Assembly (NCBI GenBank): GCA_900319465.1
Contig: ONOL01000005.1
Coordinates: 1 to 64,000, forward strand
Source: an uncultured Eubacteriales bacterium
GTDB lineage: Bacteria > Bacillota > Clostridia > Oscillospirales > Oscillospiraceae
Length of the DNA: 64,000 bases
Reading direction: 5' to 3'
The number at the start of each line of letters is the position of its first letter. The first letter of the stretch is position 1. Below the pieces are notes generated by a model, which had not been told where the DNA came from, did not search any database, and saw only the letters and a list, made by a program, of their open reading frames with translations. The position numbers and the translations under genes are program-made. Positions 60,476 through 64,000 of this stretch are shown piece by piece.

Positions 60476-60541
60476 ATGAAAAAACTGTCTAAACTGTTCA
60501 AGGAGTACTACAAAAGCTTTTCCCATCGGGAGGGCGCCTGA
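60476..60541 (+). CDS. Small basic peptide, second of a tandem pair
   Basis: 21 residues, MKKLSKLFKEYYKSFSHREG plus a final Ala. AAGGAG lies 9 bases before the ATG. Paralogue of the upstream 20-residue peptide; both end in REG. A long hairpin with two G-U pairs (about 60559-60613) follows but lacks a T-run. Possible roles are a signalling or membrane-active peptide or a regulatory mini-protein; nothing decides between them. Confidence 0.62.
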   Translation: MKKLSKLFKEYYKSFSHREGA

Positions 60542-60624
60542 GCAGCATTCCATAAAAGGATAACAGGATCCGGGGGATCCTTCCACGTGCTCGGAAGGGT
60601 CCCCCGAATCCAATGGCCAGGATG

Positions 60625-60846
60625 GAGACAGGCCGCGAAAGAACGCCGTCGCAGAGAGCCGGGGCTGGTGGGAGCCCGGTACGGGCGCTTTCGCCCGGCA
60701 ACACTCCGGAGCCGCGAACCCAAAGCGAGAGCAAGTAGGGGAGCCGTAAGCGCTGCGTTAAAGCGCAGGGGGCAGCCCCCCACGAGTGACCGCGCAGGCG
60801 GTAAGAAAGGTGGCACCGCGGACACGCAGCCGTCCGTCCTTTTGCA
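60625..60846 (+). promoter_or_regulatory. T-box leader specific for tRNA-Asn
   Basis: AGAGAG (60653-60658) followed by GCCGGGGCTGGTGGGAGC is the distal stem I of a T-box. The specifier reads AAC at 60700-60702, just before ACTCCGGAGC as in other T-boxes, so it pairs with tRNA-Asn(GUU). The conserved box AAGGTGGCACCGCG ends at 60820, with the TGGCACC bulge (60811-60817) that binds the uncharged CCA end. The competing terminator is a short stem (60818-60823 with 60832-60837) and TTTT. Low charged tRNA-Asn should allow transcription of asnB. Confidence 0.88.
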
Positions 60847-60986
60847 ATGGGTAAGAGCGTCTGAGCATCTGCCGGCTTCCCGGCCGGATCGCGCCGAAAG
60901 CCGACGCGAGATGCGCGCAGGCGACCGGTCTGATCATAGCCTTACCCCGGGGACAGGCTGCCATTTGATCCGGAGGTGTCTTTTTT

Positions 60987-62570
60987 ATGTGCTGTATCAT
61001 GGGTTTTCAATCCAGGCTGTATACGCCGGAGCAGATCCGGCCCTTCTTTGACCGCACCAAATCCCGCGGCCCCGACGATACGCGGATCGAGCCGATCCCG
61101 GGCGGACTCCTGTGCTTCCACAGGCTGGCCATCATGGGGCTCGACGAGCGGGGCATGCAGCCCTTCTCCCGCGGCGCGGGCAAGGTCGTGTGCAACGGCG
61201 AGCTCTACGGCTGGCGCAAACAGCGCGAGGAGCTGGAAAAGCTGGGCTATTCCTTCACGAGCGATTCCGACTGCGAGCTGCTGCTGCCGCTGTACGAGCA
61301 ATTCGGGACTGGGATGTTCGCCCGGCTCGACGCCGAGTTTGCGCTGATCCTCTACGACGGCGCGCAGGACCGCCTGATCGCGGCGCGCGACCCCATCGGG
61401 ATCCGTCCGCTCTACTACGGCACCTTCTCCGACGGCAGCATCGCTTTCGCAAGCGAGGCGCAGAATCTTGAGGGGCTGTGCGATCGCATCCTCCCCTTCC
61501 CGCCCGGCCATTACTACGACGGCAGGGACTTTGTGCGCTACGCGGATCTGACGACAGTGGAGCGCTTTTGCGGCGACGATCTGGACACGGTCTGCCGCGG
61601 CATCCGGGAAAAGCTCATCGCCGGCGTGGAGAAGCGGCTGGACGCGGACGCGCCGCTGGGCTTTCTGCTCTCCGGCGGGCTGGACTCCAGCCTGGTCTGC
61701 GCCATTTCCGCCAAGCTCCTCGGCAGGAAGATCCGCACCTTTGCCATCGGGATGGACCAGGACCCCATCGACCTGAAGTACGCGCAGATCGCAGCGGACT
61801 ACATCGGCGCCGAGCACACCGCCTTCACGATGACGCGCGAAGACGTGCTCGCGGCGCTGGAGGACGTGGTGCGGCTGCTGGGCACATGGGACATCACCAC
61901 CATCCGCGCGAGCCTCGGCATGTACCTCTGCTGCAAGGCGATCCACGAGAACACCGACGTGCGCGTCCTGCTGACCGGCGAGATCTCCGACGAGCTTTTC
62001 GGCTACAAGTACACGGACTTCGCCCCCTCCGCCGAGGCCTTCCAGGCCGAGAGCAAGAAACGGATCGACGAGCTGCATATGTACGACGTGCTGCGGGCGG
62101 ACCGCTGCATCTCCGTCAACTCTCTGGAGGCGCGCGTGCCCTTCGGGGATCTGGATTTCGTGCGCTACGTGATGCGCATCGACCCGGAAAAGAAGCTCAA
62201 CCGCTACCGCATGGGCAAATACCTGCTCCGACGCGCTTTTGAAAAGGATGAGATCCTGCCCCCGGAGATCCTCTGGCGGCAGAAGGCGGCTTTCTCCGAT
62301 GCAGTCGGACACTCCATGGTCGACGACCTGAAGGCCTATGCCGAGACGGTTTACAGCGACGAAGCCTTCCGCGCGGGCTGCGCGAAGTACAGCTACTGCC
62401 CGCCCTTCACCAAGGAGAGCCTGCTGTACCGGGATCTCTTCGAGAAGTATTATCCCGGCCAGGCGGAAATGATCCGGGACTTCTGGATGCCCAACCGGGA
62501 GTGGGAGGGCTGCCGGGTCAACGATCCCTCCGCCCGCGTGCTGTCCAACTACGGCGCGAGCGGCGAATAA
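60987..62570 (+). CDS. asnB: Asparagine synthase (glutamine-hydrolysing) AsnB
   Basis: 527 residues, CGGAGGTG before the ATG. After Met removal Cys2 is the class II glutaminase nucleophile (MCCIMGF); RGPDD, FHRLAI and NGELYG complete that domain. The synthetase domain has the ATP-pyrophosphate loop SGGLDSS at 229-235 and the C-terminal SLEARVPFGDLDFV typical of true AsnB. It makes Asn from Asp, ATP and Gln. The Asn-specific T-box upstream confirms the role. Monocistronic, with a strong terminator. Confidence 0.94.
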   Translation: MCCIMGFQSRLYTPEQIRPFFDRTKSRGPDDTRIEPIPGGLLCFHRLAIMGLDERGMQPFSRGAGKVVCNGELYGWRKQREELEKLGYSFTSDSDCELLLPLYEQFGTGMFARLDAEFALILYDGAQDRLIAARDPIGIRPLYYGTFSDGSIAFASEAQNLEGLCDRILPFPPGHYYDGRDFVRYADLTTVERFCGDDLDTVCRGIREKLIAGVEKRLDADAPLGFLLSGGLDSSLVCAISAKLLGRKIRTFAIGMDQDPIDLKYAQIAADYIGAEHTAFTMTREDVLAALEDVVRLLGTWDITTIRASLGMYLCCKAIHENTDVRVLLTGEISDELFGYKYTDFAPSAEAFQAESKKRIDELHMYDVLRADRCISVNSLEARVPFGDLDFVRYVMRIDPEKKLNRYRMGKYLLRRAFEKDEILPPEILWRQKAAFSDAVGHSMVDDLKAYAETVYSDEAFRAGCAKYSYCPPFTKESLLYRDLFEKYYPGQAEMIRDFWMPNREWEGCRVNDPSARVLSNYGASGE

Positions 62571-62589
62571 CCCCGCTTTGTGAAACACG

Positions 62590-62645
62590 ATCCCTTGTCC
62601 GAAGGATGGGAAACCCTTTTCCCATTCTATGGACAAGGGATTTTT
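62590..62645 (+). terminator. Terminator of asnB
   Basis: ATCCCTTGTCC (62590-62600) pairs with 62631-62641 and ATGGG with CCCAT inside, followed by TTTTT (62641-62645). Its right arm overlaps the -35 of the next promoter. Confidence 0.8.
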
Positions 62646-62658
62646 CGTTTGTTATAAT
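62630..62658 (+). promoter_or_regulatory. Promoter of the CW_7 leader-peptide gene
   Basis: TGGACA (62630-62635), 17 bases, TATAAT (62653-62658). Confidence 0.7.
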
Positions 62659-62711
62659 GAATCCATCTGTAAAGGGCAGAAAACCAACAACCATTCAAGG
62701 AGGAAGATACC

Positions 62712-63053
62712 ATGAGCGAAATCATCAAAGCTGCACAGGCCCTCTCTGACGAGGATCTCGGCGCCGTCGCCGGAGGCGTTACGAAAAACTATCTCGCGGC
62801 TCTGGACGTGATGGCCGGCAAGTACGGCAACGGCGAGGAGCGCAAGGCCCGTCTGGCCGCCGCCGGCTACGACTTCTGGGCCGTGCAGCATCTGGTGAAC
62901 GGTCTTGCCAAGGGCTACGACCAGGTCGCCAGAGACGTCATCAACGGCAAATACGGCAACGACGTCGCCCGCATCAACGCCCTGACCGCCGCCGGCTACG
63001 ACGCCAAGCTGGTGCAGGACATCGTCAACGGCATGCTGCTGAAGGATCGCTGA
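62712..63053 (+). CDS. Double-glycine-leader protein with two CW_7 wall-binding repeats
   Basis: 113 residues, very strong ribosome site (GGAGGAAG). Residues 1-22 look like a bacteriocin-type leader, LSDEDLGAVAGG, with cleavage expected after G22. Residues about 27-64 and 68-107 are two copies of the CW_7 repeat known from the Cpl-7 lysozyme (MAGKYGNGEERKARLAAAGY, then VINGKYGN...LTAAGYD...VQDIVNG), which bind peptidoglycan. There is no catalytic domain. Such a leader normally directs export by a peptidase-containing ABC transporter; none is in the window. A secreted wall-binding factor or antibacterial peptide is inferred. Confidence 0.78.
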   Translation: MSEIIKAAQALSDEDLGAVAGGVTKNYLAALDVMAGKYGNGEERKARLAAAGYDFWAVQHLVNGLAKGYDQVARDVINGKYGNDVARINALTAAGYDAKLVQDIVNGMLLKDR

Positions 63054-63151
63054 GAGCAGCCGCCGCGCTCTCTTTCAGCGCATCGTGCCATCCAATTTCT
63101 CAGGGGGCCGGTTCCTTCCGAGCCTGCCCCGGAAGAAAGGAAACGATCAAT

Positions 63152-64000
63152 ATGAAGATGAATAAAATCCTCTGCCTGCTTCTGGTGCTGATCCTGGTTC
63201 TGTCTTTGGGCCAGAGCGCGTTTGCCTCCGGAAACGCCACCGTTCTGATCGAGCCGGTGAAAGAGGTCAAGCTGCTCACCGTCAAGGAAGCCGCCGACCA
63301 GCTCAAGCTGATCGCCTCGAACTTCAAGCAGCTCAAGCAGGACGACAGCTCCTTCGAGTGGAAATACGCCGTGACCGACCTCGATCATGACGGCCAGCTC
63401 GAGCTGGTGGCCGCAGCCATGCACCCGGAAGACCGTTCCACCAATTTCAAGGTCTTTGAGCTCAGCGAGAAGCTGGACCACTTCGTGTCCTGCAACGTCA
63501 AGCTCGAAGAGGGCGAATCCTTCCCCGACATCCTGTCCGACAACGCGGACGCCTATTATAACGCCGAAAAAGATACCTGGTCCTATCTGTTCTTTGACAA
63601 GGTCATCCTCTCCGAGGACGAGGTCTATACCTCCAAGTGCGCCGTGACCCTGAAGGACGAAGCCGTGAGCTACGAGTCTTTCGCCTTTGAGCACGCCGAG
63701 CGCATCGACGGTGTGTATCACGTCACCTATATGGATCCCGACGGCCTCCCCATCTCGCCGGAGAGCTATAACGCGGCAGGCGTCAACGCCTTCATCGACT
63801 GCGAAAAGAGCAACGTCAACTTCGACTGGGTCGACGTCGACAAATTCGACCAGAAGAGTGCGAGCGACAGCTACGCGATCTTCAACGGCGAGAAAGAACC
63901 CGAAAAGATCCTTCCGGTGATCCCGACTCCGAGCCCGGCGCCGTCCCCGGCCCCGAGTGCGAGCCCGAAGCCCTTCGTGCCGCCCGCCTATCTGCTGATC
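63152..64000 (+). CDS. Secreted protein, incomplete at the window end
   Basis: At least 283 residues; no stop before 64000. The signal peptide is MKMNKILCLLLVLILVLSLG...AFA. A domain of about 220 residues follows, with YAVTDLDHDGQLELVAAA, an EF-hand/FG-GAP-like acidic loop that may bind calcium. A Pro/Ser/Ala-rich linker (IPTPSPAPSPAPSASPKP) begins near residue 255. Such linkers usually lead to an anchor or second domain beyond the window. The gene starts 98 bases after the CW_7 peptide gene and could be co-transcribed with it. Confidence 0.75.
   Translation, partial: MKMNKILCLLLVLILVLSLGQSAFASGNATVLIEPVKEVKLLTVKEAADQLKLIASNFKQLKQDDSSFEWKYAVTDLDHDGQLELVAAAMHPEDRSTNFKVFELSEKLDHFVSCNVKLEEGESFPDILSDNADAYYNAEKDTWSYLFFDKVILSEDEVYTSKCAVTLKDEAVSYESFAFEHAERIDGVYHVTYMDPDGLPISPESYNAAGVNAFIDCEKSNVNFDWVDVDKFDQKSASDSYAIFNGEKEPEKILPVIPTPSPAPSPAPSASPKPFVPPAYLLI

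Noticed and set aside
60351..62570. Lasso-peptide or similar RiPP cluster (asparagine-synthase-like cyclase plus small peptides)
   Set aside because: The AsnB has a complete glutaminase domain and the catalytic Cys2, an Asn-specific T-box controls it, and no RRE or leader-peptidase gene is present.

Overview
The window looks like chromosomal DNA from a high-GC (about 60 percent by eye), Gram-positive, anaerobic member of the Clostridia, probably of the Oscillospiraceae/Ruminococcaceae type. The placement is inferred from gene content: a nine-gene V-type ATPase operon, paired hisS-aspS, a Maf-MreC-MreD-PBP2 operon, a DnaD plus DnaC/DnaI-type loader pair, a T-box leader, sortase-B-like SPKTG anchoring, many secreted proteins, and sigma-A promoters of the TTGACA/TATAAT type. 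No rRNA, insertion sequence, CRISPR array or intact prophage was seen.

Layout. 1-7.5 kb: a large wall-anchored repeat protein, a short-chain dehydrogenase with a small partner, an Fe-S aldo/keto reductase divergent from a D-lyxose isomerase, and a TraX-like membrane protein. 7.5-16.9 kb: a GNAT acetyltransferase and the complete V-ATPase operon, read leftwards from two tandem promoters; its K subunit keeps the side chains that bind sodium in Enterococcus. 17-26.3 kb: an XRE-TPR regulator, an Rrf2 regulator and rpoB-rpoC with their own promoter. 26.3-33.8 kb: a GT-C-like membrane glycosyltransferase, tRNA-Leu(GAG) followed by a small AT-rich island, a methyltransferase, an alpha/beta hydrolase, a GPH sugar symporter and a secreted protein with a long asparagine tract. 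33.9-43.6 kb: a stand-alone small RNA candidate, a DJ-1/flavodoxin pair, a cluster of six hairpins, then comM-thiI-cinA, aspS, hisS and a methylglyoxal-synthase homologue that has lost its catalytic residues. 43.7-53.1 kb: the cell-shape operon (U32 peptidase, maf, mreC, mreD, PBP2), divergent from DnaD-DnaC, then an E2-like acyltransferase lacking its catalytic histidine. 53.3-60.1 kb: a second, larger RNA candidate, a DUF3783 protein, an aminotransferase, a Tat-lipoprotein VanX-type dipeptidase with a membrane transglutaminase, and a secreted beta-helix protein behind a response-regulator-like direct repeat. 60.3-64 kb: two tandem 20-21 residue peptide genes, an Asn-specific T-box controlling asnB, a double-glycine-leader peptide carrying two CW_7 wall-binding repeats, and a secreted protein cut by the window end.

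Much of the window serves housekeeping (transcription, ATPase, aminoacylation, cell shape). The least explained parts are the 60.3-63.1 kb peptide region, the two orphan RNAs (about 33.95-34.15 and 53.35-53.64 kb), the hairpin cluster at 35.46-35.68 kb, and the two apparent pseudoenzymes (MGS-like and E2-like). All coordinates and motifs were read by eye; family names rest on recognised motifs, not on database searches.
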